60,000 bases of DNA, from assembly GCF_030272615.1 (NCBI RefSeq), contig NC_081407.1:263674574-263734573 (forward strand), read 5' to 3'. Positions within the stretch are counted from its first letter, which is position 1. Every line of letters starts with the position of its first letter. Both the position numbers and the translations under genes were made by a program. The notes beneath the pieces are model-generated. The model was not told the origin of the DNA and did not search any database. It saw nothing but the letters and a program-made list of their open reading frames with translations. Origin of the DNA: Cryptomeria japonica. Lineage: Eukaryota; Streptophyta; Pinopsida; Cupressales; Cupressaceae. Of this stretch, positions 32,081-43,988 are shown piece after piece.

Positions 32081-33693
32081 TAACATAGAGTTGTAAAAAA
32101 ATACCTTATAACCGAAAAACCAAAAAAATAGGCTTGTAGAAGCCCACCGAATAGGCAGATTTTACTAACTATTTCTCTTTTGTGCAGGTTTAAATTAGAT
32201 TAAGAAGTAGATTTATTTGTTTTACTAACTTTTTCCAAAGTTGGTTTTAAAAATGAATTCACTTTTTATTTTAGTTTAAATTAACTTCACATTTCAATTT
32301 GGGCCCTTAAAAAGAAAATCATATTTGTTTGGGTTCCAAAAAACAATTTCATTAGTCAAAGGCAAAAAGAACCACAAACTCAAACCCAACAAAAATTATT
32401 TATTGCAAAGTTATCTTTTGGTGCTTAAAATCAACAAAGACAAATTTTATTTCTTGCATCAAACTAAAATTCACAATCAACACTTCGTTTTGGGTAAACT
32501 AAAAAGAAAAAGCCATTTTTCCTTCAAATTCAAAAATGATTTACTTCAAGCAAAACGTGCTCTTAATTTAGTTGACCAAGATTTCCAATTCCTAGATTAC
32601 AAAACATTTTGCCATTGAAGTTAAAAAGAACACCATGATTGTTGGAGCAACATCTCCAAATAGTTAGATCACATTGCAATGAAAATTTGTTAAAAAGACA
32701 AGTGTTTTTGGTGATTGGCACACTTGTGAAAAGTTTGTCGAGCGGTCCTACTTCTAAAACACACTATCCTCTCCCTTGGCTTTCGTGGTCCTAGGTGCAA
32801 GAGAAAAGTGTTAGTAACACTCAAAATTTTATATTTTTAAGAGAGACCTGCCAAGAGACACATTACTCTTGGGAATGACCTCGCATGGTAAATCCTTCGA
32901 GCCGCTATAGAAATTAGGTGTGAGCGAAAGTTGTAGCCTTGGGTATAGTTGTTCCTACAGTGTAACTTTCAGAAAGGACAAATGGGCCCCACCACAAGTT
33001 ACAAGGCTCTTAAGTGAGTCACTGCAGAATGAACTTATGTCCACAAACATCAAAAATTACTAGACACCTTTTTATGTAGAAACCCACCTATTCTATTGAT
33101 TGAGAATATTTGTGATAAATTCAGTGCAAGAGCATAGATGGTTTTGCTCCCAAGATACTCACCATACATATTTCCTTGAGTAGAAACATAGCTTTTTGAA
33201 AGGCTACTTGTAGCTTGATAAAAGTGGTGACTCCCCCATCATAGGGATCATCTATTTGTTATGCTCGCGCAAGACTTAGTATATAACATCCTTACCTATC
33301 ATATTGAGATTCATAAGGTATGTAGTACCAAAGTTGAAGAAATATCAAGATGTGAGCTGAAATTATCGCAACTGGCCATTTGACCTTCAGGGTAAAGTGT
33401 CTTCATTTTGTGTCAAGACCAGTGATACACTGAGCTGACTTTAGACTATTTGGAAAAACATACACAAAAGCATTTGGAAAAAGGGATCAGAAAGTTCAAA
33501 TATTGGGTTGGTTTAGACCCACACTTATTTGTGCATTTTTTAGGCAACATTATTGTGTTTGTGTGCTTGCTCTATTTTCTTGTCAAAGAAAATCAAAACC
33601 AATTCAAAAATAAGATCTCATCCAACACAAATTTTCAACACCAATATTTGGCAAAAATCAAAACAAAGTGCAAAAAATAAGATATCAAATTAT
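32081..33693 (+). other. G2 internal region without a supported gene
   Basis: Purine-rich sequence with repeated AAAAAGAAC words up to 32700, then a region matching G1 around 17300-17600 and fragment G3. Small open frames here (for example 32325-32618) are lysine-rich by composition and have no counterpart in G1. Confidence 0.55.
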
Positions 33694-34074
33694 ATGACCA
33701 TCCTTCACATTTTGAGAAAGAGGAATCTTCATGAACATATCAATTTGAAGAAAAGACCATTGAGCTCAAAGGCTTTAATCAAAAGAAGGAATTTTTTCTA
33801 TCTCAATAGAAATTTTTTTGTCTCACACAGAGCCTTCTTGCGTCATATGCGTCTATATCTTCAAGGAAAATCCAACGAGTTTGATCAAGAGTCTTTAAAC
33901 CGAAGAGCTTTTACTCAATATAGAGCTTTGAGTTATCATAAAAACAAGGGAGATAAAATCAACCCTGCCTTCTTTCCAGACATTTGCATCACATATAACA
34001 TAGCTTGGGAGGAACCATTGACCCCCGAAAGAGAAGAAGAATTTGTCCCATTTGTAACACAAAGTTTTTATTGA
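33694..34074 (+). CDS. G-family ORF, G2 copy (partial, unknown function)
   Basis: ATG at 33694 opens 126 codons. The first block (MTILHILRKRNLHE, LKKRPLSSKALIKRRNFFYL) parallels G1 (MTTPHILRRTSLHH, LKKRQPSPGALIKRSKFLYV). A later block, DICITYNIAWEEPLTPERE, parallels G1's DTLIFWYSIHDDPFPSQE. The 16-residue GPFIP repeats of G1 are missing; the frame stops before that point. Retention of the same basic block in two diverged elements supports a real coding sequence. Confidence 0.5.
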   Translation: MTILHILRKRNLHEHINLKKRPLSSKALIKRRNFFYLNRNFFVSHRAFLRHMRLYLQGKSNEFDQESLNRRAFTQYRALSYHKNKGDKINPAFFPDICITYNIAWEEPLTPEREEEFVPFVTQSFY

Positions 34075-35329
34075 AGTTAACATTTCACCCATTCTCACAT
34101 TCATACATCATCAATCCATTCCAACTCTCGAAGGTCTTGTCCTAAGTTCTTTTTTTGATATTGCTTGAATAAAAAACAACACATCACTTTTTAGAGTGTC
34201 TCTGCATCTAGGATAAACTCATCCTAAGAGGCATTTCTACGCAGGTTAGAACTAGTCTATGATTGCATCCTCTCGTTACTAGGTAGCTTGGTTTGTAACA
34301 CATCTCAGACTTTGCTATACCTTATCATATCAAACATTGTCAACACACACAAAAAGAAATTCATAAAAGGACTTTTGGTAACATAAAACCTTTAGTGTTA
34401 AAGATTCATATGCTAAACACTTCACAAAACATTTATCTCTCATTCCATCACCAACTCATAATCATTTTCACCAAACTTCAAAAACAACTTTCAAACGAAA
34501 TGACTCACACCAGATCAAGAACTAGACAACTAGAATTCGAAGAAGAGGAGGATGAAAATATCAATGATTTTCATGAGGCCTTTGGAGGAGGCACAAATAC
34601 TGAAGATCCCTAATCATCAAGGGAATCCTTGTCAATGGTTCATTCATCCATTTCTTATCTTTCTATGCATTGGGGCAACCGAATACATATTTCTTCTAAT
34701 CCAAAAAACTCCAAAACAAAAATAAAAAAATTGAAATATCCGAAAAAATAAAAAATAAAAAAAATCAACAAAATCAAATAAAATTTGAAAATCAAAGCAT
34801 GAACGCATGGCTCATCCATCAATTCAACAATAGGAAGACTCTCAAAATCTGCAATCCAACTAATCACATGTCTTGTTAATCAATTCATCACTCAAAACCT
34901 ATTGACATCAACATGTCTTATACAGGGATGGGTACACTCGAAACCAGATAGATCAGTCTTATATGGGGTACTCACTCTTTGAAACCAAACATTTTTATCA
35001 ATCATCAAACAAAACAAACCAATGACATAGATCAGTATGACTGTTGGATTTTGTTCTAGTTAGCCTTATCTTTATCAGTATGACATTCTAACATCTCATA
35101 TCATACATCTCATTTTAAAGGTACATCTCATCATCATCATCATCTAGTCACATTCATCTTGCATCCATCACATGCATATCTGTCACATCATCACGGAATC
35201 TTTCTTCACTTTCATATCTTCATCATTCTTCCAACTCTCATGTCTTATACAGGATGTATCTTTCTTGAAATCAGATGTTTTGATCATCTTATACAAGACA
35301 TATCGTTCCTAAAACCAGACACTTTGATT
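34075..35329 (+). other. G2 3'-side internal sequence
   Basis: Non-coding as far as visible. 34720-34870 corresponds to G1 10740-10860 (poly-A/T tract, GCATGAACGCATGG, TCAATTCAACAATAGG). 34915-35000 and 35100-35320 carry TCTTATACAGG and GAAACCAGA units like the G1 arrays. A short open frame at 34395-34613 with an acidic run has no visible G1 partner. Confidence 0.55.
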
Positions 35330-35722
35330 TGTTGGCATTCTACACTCTTATGAGAATAATGGTATTGTCATTGATGGCAACCATCTGGAAACCATCTGGT
35401 AACCTTTTGGCACTCATTTGGTAAAGTAACCCGTATATCATTCCTAAAACTAGACACTTTTATCTGTTGGCATTCTACACTCTTATGAGAATAATGGTGT
35501 TGTCATTGATGGAAACCATCTAGAAACCTTTTGGCACTCATCTGGTAAAGTGATCGGTAGACACCGATACCGACATAGACATCTACATACATCGGCAGAT
35601 ACTTCACCGATAGCAACAACAATGCATACCGACACCCCAGCCGATAGGGAATAAACTTTTGTTTATTGTATTTAATTGTAATTATCTTTTGTAAAGCCGA
35701 CATGGTATATTTTAATAGACTC
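35330..35722 (+). repeat. E1 5' LTR, left part, with a 135-bp tandem duplication of its edge
   Basis: TGTTGGCATTCTACACTC occurs at 35330 and 35465. Between them lie about 100 bp of LTR start and a second copy of the G2 flank (CATTCCTAAAACTAGACAC against CGTTCCTAAAACCAGACAC). The LTR then continues with ACCGATACCGAC and AGCCGACATGG until C1 at 35723. Confidence 0.8.
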
Positions 35723-37223
35723 TGTTGGCAATATAGCACTATAACAGACATTGAGAAGATTGTTGATGATTATGGATATAACTGATTAAGGATGTTTACT
35801 GTCTTGATATTATTATTTTGTCATTGATGTCAGGAAATTGATTTTCTAACTCAGTATGATGTTGCCATATCTTGAGAAGTATGATTTGAAGAATATAAAG
35901 ATGTCAGTAAAAGACACAGAAATAATATGATGAATAAGGTATTCAATGGGCAACTATTACTGAGTCAGACAATGATGAGATCATGATGTTTAGATTGTTT
36001 TGACATCATACATATGTTGTAAATTGTAAAGGATAATACTATACTATGTTATCAAGCAAAGAATCTAGTCGGTAAACCCTAAGGAACCTAGTCGGTAAAC
36101 CCTAAGGTTATCGCTATCAGTTAATGAAGGTGAATGTCTACTGAGTGAAGTTTAGTATTTACCGAGTTGTTACCGAGTTGTAACCGAGCTATAACAGAAT
36201 GCATTAAATGGTTACATGCATTATTTAATGAAGGAAGCTGATGAGCTGGAACTAATTGAATGATTGGTATGCCGTAAATATAATTTGTTAATGAATCTAT
36301 GCCAAAGGAAAGTTGGCATGAAGATCTATAGCGCAGATTGAACTACAATACCCTGGCACAAGTTCCAAGAAATGTATGCAAGTTCCTAGGCGGGGTAAAA
36401 TGTTTTCAGATCGAAAGATACATTGAACCTGGACAAGTTTGAAGATCTGATGGCTATGATTGATCATGGGAAATGTGATCAAGGAGATTAAGCAGTTAAA
36501 TAATTGTTTATAAATAGGGAACTGTTGATAAACAATGTATGTGGGCAAGTGTATGCAGAGGGATGCTACATAGTGATTACCAAGCACAGAAGCTTGAAGA
36601 CCTGTTTGAATAATAGAGTATAGAAGCCTAGTAGATGGACAAGATTAGTTCTATGTCTAGATTGTATTGAACAAATAAGAATCTGCTTTAGCATTTTAGA
36701 TGTGAAGTTGCAGATAGATTTTTATTACTGTTATTTTGTGAAAGTGACATAAAATCTCTTAACCAAGTGGACTTAACAGTCTTATTTGTAAAACCCTCTA
36801 GCAAGGTGACATTTTGATTGAGTGTTTGAAATCCTTTAACAAGGTCACTTCTAACAAGGTGAAGATCCTAACAGATATGAGGGAAATCCCTTAACCGGGT
36901 CACATCTAGCAATGTGTTTGTAATCTTTAACAGGATTTTCTTTTAACTGAGCATACTCTAGAAGAGTATATTTCTTAGTGGGTCTGAAATCCCACAGTGG
37001 TTTTTCCCTATTTGGGTTTCAACGTTAAATCTGGTGTTATGAGGTTTATGATGTTTCTATGCTTTTGAGGTTGCATGTTTGACAGTTATTGTTATATTAC
37101 TAAAGTATATGTTACAGAGGTTGAATCTGATATTTTTATGGAAGATTAAGTTTGTATGATTCACCCCCCCTCTCATCTTGTTGGCTATTGGATCTGTGCT
37201 TACATTAAGTATCAGAACTATCG
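35723..37223 (+). repeat. C1 5' LTR (1501 bp)
   Basis: Begins TGTTGGCAATATAG and ends ACTATCG where its partner has ACTATCA. It contains a TATA box, TTTATAAATAGG, at about 36507-36518. Its longer tail (GACAGTTATTGTTATATTAC near 37080) explains much of the length difference from the partner. Confidence 0.95.
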
Positions 37224-37225
37224 AT

Positions 37226-37237
37226 TGGTATCAGAGC
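37226..37237 (+). other. C1 primer binding site, initiator tRNA-Met type
   Basis: TGGTATCAGAGC two bases after the LTR end. Confidence 0.93.
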
Positions 37238-37347
37238 TTTGGACTCTAGAAGAAAAGTTTAAAGGCACTTGAGTTAAAGATCCAAAGATCTGTAAGAGGG
37301 ATGCACCGAAGCTGAACAAGTCAATTTTCTCTACATGGTAGAAAAGG

Positions 37348-38226
37348 ATGAAGCTACATCTATCAGGAGTTGGAGAATATGTTGTATACTATCTGGAGAA
37401 TGATTTTGTTACACCGAGCACCTATCCATTGACTATGGAAGAGATAAAGGCAAAGCAAGAACATATTCAAGCAATGATTGAAATAACATCTACATTGACT
37501 GACTCAGAGTTTAATGATCTAGAAGGCTGCAATGATGCAAAGGCAATATGGGATAAGCTCATATCAGTATATGGAAGAGATGAACATATTCAAAGAGAAA
37601 AAGTAGATAGTCTAAGAGGACAACTTGAATCTATGAGGATGAATGAAGGTGAGAACATAACTCAGTTCAGTACAAGACTAAAGGAGATTGTCAATCAAAT
37701 CAAAGGAGCAGGTGGAACTATTGAAGAAAAGGATATAACAAGTAAGTTGTTAAGAACCCTTCTACCAGCTTATGCAATCCGAGTCTCTGCAATCAATGAT
37801 TTGAGGTCTGTACCTAATATGCCAGTTTCTTTAGATGCTACTATTGGTAAGCTACATGCATTTGAATTAAGTAACTTTGATAACAGTGGATCTTCGGTAA
37901 ATAAAGTTGAATTTGCATTTAGTTCTTTTCATCTTGATGAATCTAATGATTACAATGAAAGAAAGTATAAGTACTTTGAAGGAGATCATAGTGGAGCAAG
38001 TGAAAGATTTTGTATGAACATGGAAGAAGTACAGAAACTGTATGAGGAAATCAGAAAGCAGGAAGAGTTTGAAGCACTATTAGCCAGAAGGTTACCGAGA
38101 GGCAAAGGCAATTATAAAGGAAAGCTACCTTTGAAATGTTTCAATTGTGATAAGATAGGACACATAGCTTCTAACTGTCTTGACAAAGATTCTATTGAAA
38201 AGAGAGATTACCGAGATGACAGATAG
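37348..38226 (+). pseudogene. C1 gag
   Basis: 292 codons from MKLHLSGVGEY. The real start is probably further upstream, because an in-frame FSTW, a TAG and KR precede it, matching the usual tryptophan-lysine gag start. A helical capsid-type region has LTDSEFNDLEGCNDAKAIWD and VDSLRGQLESMRMNEGENI, typical of Copia gag (UBN2-like). The knuckle CFNCDKIGHIASNC is near 38140-38180. A TAG at 38224 now separates it from the protease; in related elements gag and pol form one frame. It would coat and bind genomic RNA. Confidence 0.92.
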
Positions 38227-38809
38227 AAAGATAATCATTACAGAGGACACCGAGACTTCAGAAGAAGAGATAGAAAGACATGTTTAATAGCTGATGAGGA
38301 ATCCAATGATGATAAATCAGATGAAACTAATATAGAGAAAGTAGTTTATGTGGCTATCAAAGATGGATTAGATGAAGAAAGGTATGAAGAAAAAGCCCTA
38401 ATATCTCACATAAACACTAATGATTCTTGGATCATAGATAGTGGATGCTCACATCACATGACAGGAGATAAACACAAGTTTTTTTATATTAGAAGATTAT
38501 GATGGAGGCTATGTTAGATTTGGTAATGATGCACCATGTCCGGTGAAAGGTAAAGGATCTATAACACTTCTTGACAATGCAAGATGCAATGATGTTTATT
38601 GGGTTGAAGGTTTGAAATACAATTTGTTGAGTGTAGCACAGCTAAACAACACAGGTTACCGAATAGAATTTCAGAAAGGAATTGTCAAAGTTCATGACAA
38701 GAATGGAAAGTTAGCTGCTACTGAGACACAAACAAAAGGTAACACATTTCACCTTGACTCAACTCGTAACAAGTGTTTGTATGCAAAGATAGATGATACC
38801 TGGTTATGA
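38227..38809 (+). pseudogene. C1 aspartic protease and pre-integrase region
   Basis: After the gag stop the frame continues with CLIADEESNDD and reaches the protease active site WIIDSGCSHHMTG near 38430-38465. An extra T in a poly-T run near 38480 shifts the frame. The pre-integrase part continues at 38543 with VYWVEGLKYNLLSVAQL and GNTFHLDS. A TGA at 38807 ends it. It would process the polyprotein. Confidence 0.9.
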
Positions 38810-39600
38810 CATAAAAGGTTTTGTCATGTAAATTTTGATAATCTGATCAAAATAAGTAAGAAGCACCAAGTAAGAGGTCTATCAAGTCTTGAAAAACCTA
38901 AGAATTCTATGTGTCGAGGATGCCAGATGGGTAAGATGACAAGATCAAGCTTTACCAGTAAGTCTTACACTTCTAAGGGAATTTTAGATCTAGTACACAC
39001 TGATCTTTGTGGTCCTATGAAAGTTTAAAGTTATTATGGTGATAAATATTTCATATTATTTGTGGATGACTATTCAAGGATGATGTCAGTAATGTTTTTA
39101 AAATAAAAATCAGAAGCTTTTCAAATGTTTAAATGGTACAAGGCAAGAGTTGAAAATGAAACAGGAAGACAACTAAAATTTCTTAGATCAGATAGAGGAG
39201 GAGAGTTCACATCTGATGAATTTCAACTTATTCTACAATGATCATGGTATTAAAAGACAAGTCTCTGCATTGAGAACTCCACAACAGAATGGAATAGCTG
39301 AGAGAAGAAACATATCTATTATGAATTGTGCTAGAACACTGATGATTGAAAAGAAGGTGCCACAAACATTTTGGAGAGAAGCAATAAGCACAACAATTTA
39401 CACCCTGAACTGAGTACAATTGAAGAAAGGTACTTTGAAGACACCATATGAAATCTAGTATGATAAGAAACCTAATGTAAGTTATTTTAAAATCTTTGAA
39501 AGTAGATGCTAGGTTCACAAAGATGATAGAAATGGCAAGTTTGATCAGAAGAGTGAACAAGGAACATTTCTAGGTTATTCTTCTAGAAGCAAAGCATTTA
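38810..39600 (+). pseudogene. C1 integrase (HHCC and DDE)
   Basis: Zinc-binding part: HKRFCHVNFDNL then CRGCQMGKM. The catalytic core has DLVHTDLCGPM, FILFVDDYSRM and TPQQNGIAERRN, giving D, D and E. TAA codons near 39026 and 39103, a frameshift near 39220, TGA at 39411 and a TAG near 39457 disable it. The downstream segment [19 protein letters not shown] and [12 protein letters not shown] is the usual Copia link to reverse transcriptase. Confidence 0.9.
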
Positions 39601-39605
39601 AATGT

Positions 39606-41441
39606 TTGATCAAATCATCTAACAAAATAGTAGAAAGTGCAAATGTGAAAATTGATGAATTTGTAGAAAGAAATGATGAAGGAAATTCCAAGGAACCAAA
39701 AGACTATGATGAATTTGTCTATGTTCAACCGAGAAGTCTTACTGAGAAGACTATTGAAGAAATTGAAGAGAATATCCAGTTACTGAGTGATGAAGAAGAT
39801 CATACAAAGCCTACTGAGTCTGTATTAGCCAAGTATGTCAGAAGACATCATGCACCAAATCAGATTATAGGAGATAAGGATGATCCAGTGATGACAAGGA
39901 ACAAACTGAGACAGAACACATGTTTGATATCTAAATTTGAACTTAGAATAGTGAAAGAGGCATTTAATAGTGAAGATTGGATAAATGCTATGACAGAAGA
40001 GATTGATCAAATCAAGAAGAATGACACATGGTCACTAATCCCAAGACCAAAGGACAAAAATGTAATCGGTACAAAGTGGATTTTCAGAAACAAGTTAAAT
40101 GAAAAAGGAGAGGTCATTCAAAACAAAGCAAGACTAGTTTGCAAAGGTTATGCTCAAGAAGAAGGAATTGATTATGGTGAAACTTTTGCACCTATTGCTA
40201 GACTTGAAGGAGTAAGAACATTGTTGGCATATGTTGCTTTCAAAAACTTCAAGTTATATCAAATGGATGTCAAATCTGCTTATTTGAATGGAATATTAGA
40301 AGAAGAAGTTTTTATTGAACAACCTGAAGGATTTGTTGAAGACAAGAATAAAGATCAAGTATGTAAATTGAACAAAGCTTTATATGGTTTGAAACAAGCA
40401 CCTAGAGCATGGTATGAAAGATTGCACTCTTATTTGATTAAGATTGGTTTTATAAGGACAAGTGAGAACAACAATATGTACATGAAGAATGATAAAAATG
40501 GAATACTGATCTTAGCCATATTTGTTGATGATATTATATTTTGTGGAAATGACTCTTTATGCAAGAACTTTGGAAATGAAATGAGCAAAGAATTTGAGAT
40601 GTCATTAATCAGTGAGATAAAGTATTTTATAGGTATACAGATACTGCAAATGAAAAATGAGATTTTCATTACTCAATCCAAGTACATAAAGGAAATCTTG
40701 AAGAAATTTGGAATGGAGGATTCAAAACTAGTAAGTACTCCTATGACTACCAACTATAAATTATCAAAGAATGATGAATCTGCGTCTGTTGATGAGACAT
40801 TTTACCGATCCATGATTGGAAAGCTACAATATGTTGTTCACAGCAGACCAGACACATCACATGCAGTAGGTATAGTTGCAAGATTCTCTGCAGATCCTAA
40901 GGAAACACACATGACAACAATCAAAAGAATTTTTAGATACTTGAAAGGCACTGAGGATTATGGCTTAGTATATCAGAAAGGAAATGACTTTGATTTAAAA
41001 GTTTATACTGATGCTGATTGGGCAGGCAACATTGATGACAGAAAAAGCACAAGTGGAGGAGCTTTCTTTTTAGGAGATAGACTAGTGAGTTGGCTTAGCA
41101 AGAAACAAGGATGTGTTTCACAATCAACAACATAAGCTGAATACGTTGCTGCAGCATTGAATTGTACCAACATTGCATGGATCAAACAACTGCTGGAAGG
41201 AATAAATGAGAAAGTTACCAAGCTAGTAACTCTATTATGTGACAATACTAGTGCCATTAATATTTCAAAGAATCCTATTATGCACTCTAAGACAAAGCAC
41301 ATCTCTATCAAATATCATTATCTTAGAGAAGCTCAAGAGAAGAAAGTGGTGTTGGAGTATGTTAGCACAAAGGAACAAATAGTAGATATCTTCACCAAGC
41401 CACTACCAAGGACACTTTTGAATATCTCAGAAGTAAGTTAG
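39606..41441 (+). pseudogene. C1 reverse transcriptase and RNase H
   Basis: Open for 509 codons. Acidic linker, then [72 protein letters not shown] and the catalytic FVDDIIF near 40520. RNase H begins about 41005 (VYTDADWAG) with [12 protein letters not shown]. It is interrupted by a TAA at 41132 before AEYVAAA and resumes to 41441 (CDNTSAINISKNP, HSKTKHISIKYHYLR, DIFTKPLP). Apart from that stop this is the best preserved part of C1. Confidence 0.95.
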
Positions 41442-41865
41442 GGGTCCTACCCCTATCTTCTACCCACTAACCAAGTTCGGTGAAAGAATCAATCCGATGA
41501 CTCTATCGAACATCTTTTAGGAGTTGATGTTGCATTATACACTTTAGGATGTTTTCTAAAGGTGTACAGGAAATATTACAGGGAACAGGAATTGAAGACA
41601 AAATGCTCTGACTGAGACTGCATTGATACACAACAACAGGAAATTACTTTATACAGGAAGAAATTATGTTTTAGTTCTTTACTTTTTGGCATTGTTGTTA
41701 AAGGGGGAGAAGACTAATATAAGGAGGAGAAAACTGAGAAGATAGATTGAGAAGACTGAAGAAAAGAGGAGAAGTCTAATATATGGGGGAGAGCATTTCA
41801 GCATTTCAGAATCATAGCAATCTGAATCTTTTAAGGTCAAATCAATTGGTTTTGCCATCAATGCC

Positions 41866-41877
41866 AAAGGGGGAGAT
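41866..41877 (+). other. C1 polypurine tract
   Basis: AAAGGGGGAGAT lies immediately before the 3' LTR. Similar runs at 41699-41711 and 41784-41792 repeat the motif. Confidence 0.88.
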
Positions 41878-43356
41878 TGTTGGCAATATAACATTATAAC
41901 ATCCATTAAGAAGATTGTTGATGATTATGGATATAACTGATTAAGGATGTTTACTGTCTTGATATTATTATTTTGTCATTGATGTCAAGAAATTGATTTT
42001 CTAACTCAGTATGATGTTGCCATATCTTGAGAAGTATGATTTGAAGAATATAAAGATGTCGGTAAAAGACACAGAAAGAATATGATGAATAAGGTATTCA
42101 ATGGGAAACTATTACCGAGTCAGACAATGATGAGATCATGATGTTTAGATTGTTTTGACATCATACATATGTTGTAAATTGTAAAGGATAATACTATACT
42201 ATGTTATCAAGCAAAGAATCTAGTCGGTAAACCCTAAGGAACCTAGTCGGTAAACCCTAAGGCTATCGCTATCGGTTAATGAAGGCGAAATGTCTACTCA
42301 GTGAAGTTTAGTATTTACCGGGTTGTTACCAAGTTGTAACCAAGCTATAATAGAATGCATTAAATGGTTACATGCATTATTTAATGAAGGAAGCTAATGA
42401 GCTGGAACTGATTGAATGATTGGTATGTCATAAATATAGTTTGTTAATGAATCTATGGCAAAGGAAAGTCAGCATGAAGATCTACAATGCAGATTGAACT
42501 GCAATACCTTGGCACAAGTTCCAAGAAATGTATGCAAGTTCCTAGGTAGGGTAAAACATTTTCAGATCGAAAGATACATTGAACCTGGACAAGTTTGAAG
42601 ATCTGATGGCTATGATTGATCATGGGAAATGTGATCAAGGAGATTAAGTGGTTAGATAATTGTTTATAAATAGGGAACTGTTGATAAACAATGTATGCGG
42701 GCAAGTGTATGTACAGGGATACTACATAGTGATTACTGAGCACAGAAGCTTGAAGACCTGTTTGAATATTAGAGTATAGAAGCCCAGTAGATGGACAAGA
42801 TTAGTTCTATGTCTAGATTGTATTGAACAAATAAGAATCTGCTTTAGCATTTTAGATGTGAAGTTGCAGATAGATTTTTATTATTGTTATTTTGTGAAAG
42901 TGATAGAAAATCTCTTAACCGAGTGGACTTAACAGTCTTATTTGTAAAACCCTCTAGCAAGGTGACATTCTGATTGAGTGTTTGAAATCCTTTAACAAGG
43001 TCACTTCTAACAAGGTGAAGATCCTAACAGATCTGAGGGAAATCCCTTAACTGGGTCACATCTAGCAATGTGTTTGTAATCTTTAACAAGCTTTGCTTTT
43101 AACCGAGCATACTCTAGAAGAGTATATTTCTTAGTGGGTCTGAAATCCCACAGTGGTTTTTCCCTATTTGGGTTTCCACGTTAAATCTTGTGTTATGAGG
43201 TTTATGATGTTTCTATGCTTTTGAGTTTGCATGTTTGTATATCTTACCGAGGTTGAATCTGATGATTTTATAGAAGATTAAGTTTGTATGATTCACTCCC
43301 CCCTCTCATCTTGTTGGCTATTGGATCTGTACTTACATTAAGTATCAGAACTATCA
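41878..43356 (+). repeat. C1 3' LTR (1479 bp)
   Basis: Partner of 35723-37223, from TGTTGGCAATATAACA to ACTATCA. TATA box near 42662. E1 LTR resumes right after the duplication. Confidence 0.95.
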
Positions 43357-43361
43357 AACTC

Positions 43362-43917
43362 ATATATGTATGAGATCTTGTAAATCATTTTGTAATGATG
43401 TGATAGGAATGGGAGAAGGAATAAGTGAATAGGAAGGAAGATATATGTGAATGCATAAGGTAGATTTTGTATAAGGTTTTTGTTATAGAATGAGCTTAAC
43501 CAGTACTGAACCTTGCATAGTTGATGCTGATTTGAAATAGTACATTGTATTGGATTTCATAATCCACTTTTTTAGTAATTGTGACTCTTATTGAGCAGTG
43601 AGCTCTAGGCAGTTGGCCTTCCTGCATGTGTAGGTCCCTCATTGTAAGCAATATTTATTTATTGGCTAGTGAGTGAATATTGTGGGTCACAAATCCCACC
43701 GAGGTTTTTCCCACACCGGGTTTCCTCATTAAAGATCTAGTGTTATGGTGTGTTTTCTATGTTGTCTTTATTGTTCCTATTTATTGCATTAATTATTATT
43801 TACCGGTACACTGTTTTGAGATGTAAAATTCTTAATAAGGTTAAATATTCTGTTAATCGGTTAGATACTGATTCACCCCCCCTCTCAGTATCTTTGGGAC
43901 TATCATTAATCCTAAAA
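43362..43917 (+). repeat. E1 5' LTR, right part
   Basis: Continues the LTR interrupted at 35722. It matches the solo LTR at 52146-53217: TGAGATCTTGTAA, GAGCAGTGAGCTCTAGGC, TTCCTGCATGTG, TTTACCGGT, and GATTCACCCCCCCTCTCAG. Ends CCTAAAA where the family has CCTAACA. Confidence 0.88.
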
Positions 43918-43919
43918 AT

Positions 43920-43931
43920 TGGTATGAGAGC
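43920..43931 (+). other. E1 primer binding site, initiator tRNA-Met type
   Basis: TGGTATGAGAGC, one change from the E3 site, two bases after the LTR. Confidence 0.85.
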
Positions 43932-43988
43932 TTGGTCCTCTATTTTCAAAAGCCTAATAGCTTGAGGAAGATTCTGACATTGATACAG

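Larger units (their letters stand above)
29899..35329 (+). mobile_element. G2: G-family LTR element, 3' part cut by E1
   Basis: Plus orientation: LTR 29899-31665, tRNA-like primer site, leader repeat array, then internal blocks in the same order as G1 read on its minus strand. These are TTAAAAAGAAC words, the GGAGCAACATCTCC segment (32645), the conserved ORF (33694-34074), the poly-A/T region (34720-34790) and the TCTTATACAGG-GAAACCAGA units (34915-35320). There is no pol. The element stops at 35329 where E1 sequence begins. Its 3' LTR is not in the window. Confidence 0.88.
35723..43356 (+). mobile_element. C1: near-complete 7.6-kb Copia element in the E1 LTR
   Basis: LTRs at 35723-37223 and 41878-43356, primer site, gag, protease, integrase, reverse transcriptase and RNase H in Copia order, and a polypurine tract. 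Flanked by GACTC (35718-35722) and AACTC (43357-43361), a 5-bp duplication with one change. The flanks rejoin as a continuous E LTR. The LTRs differ by scattered substitutions and 22 bp in length, so insertion is fairly recent compared with C2, but stops and frameshifts have already disabled the polyprotein. Confidence 0.95.

Noticed and set aside
32325-32618. 97-codon Lys/Asn-rich frame in G2
   Set aside because: Composition reflects the AAAAAGAAC repeats; no equivalent in G1 and no domain.
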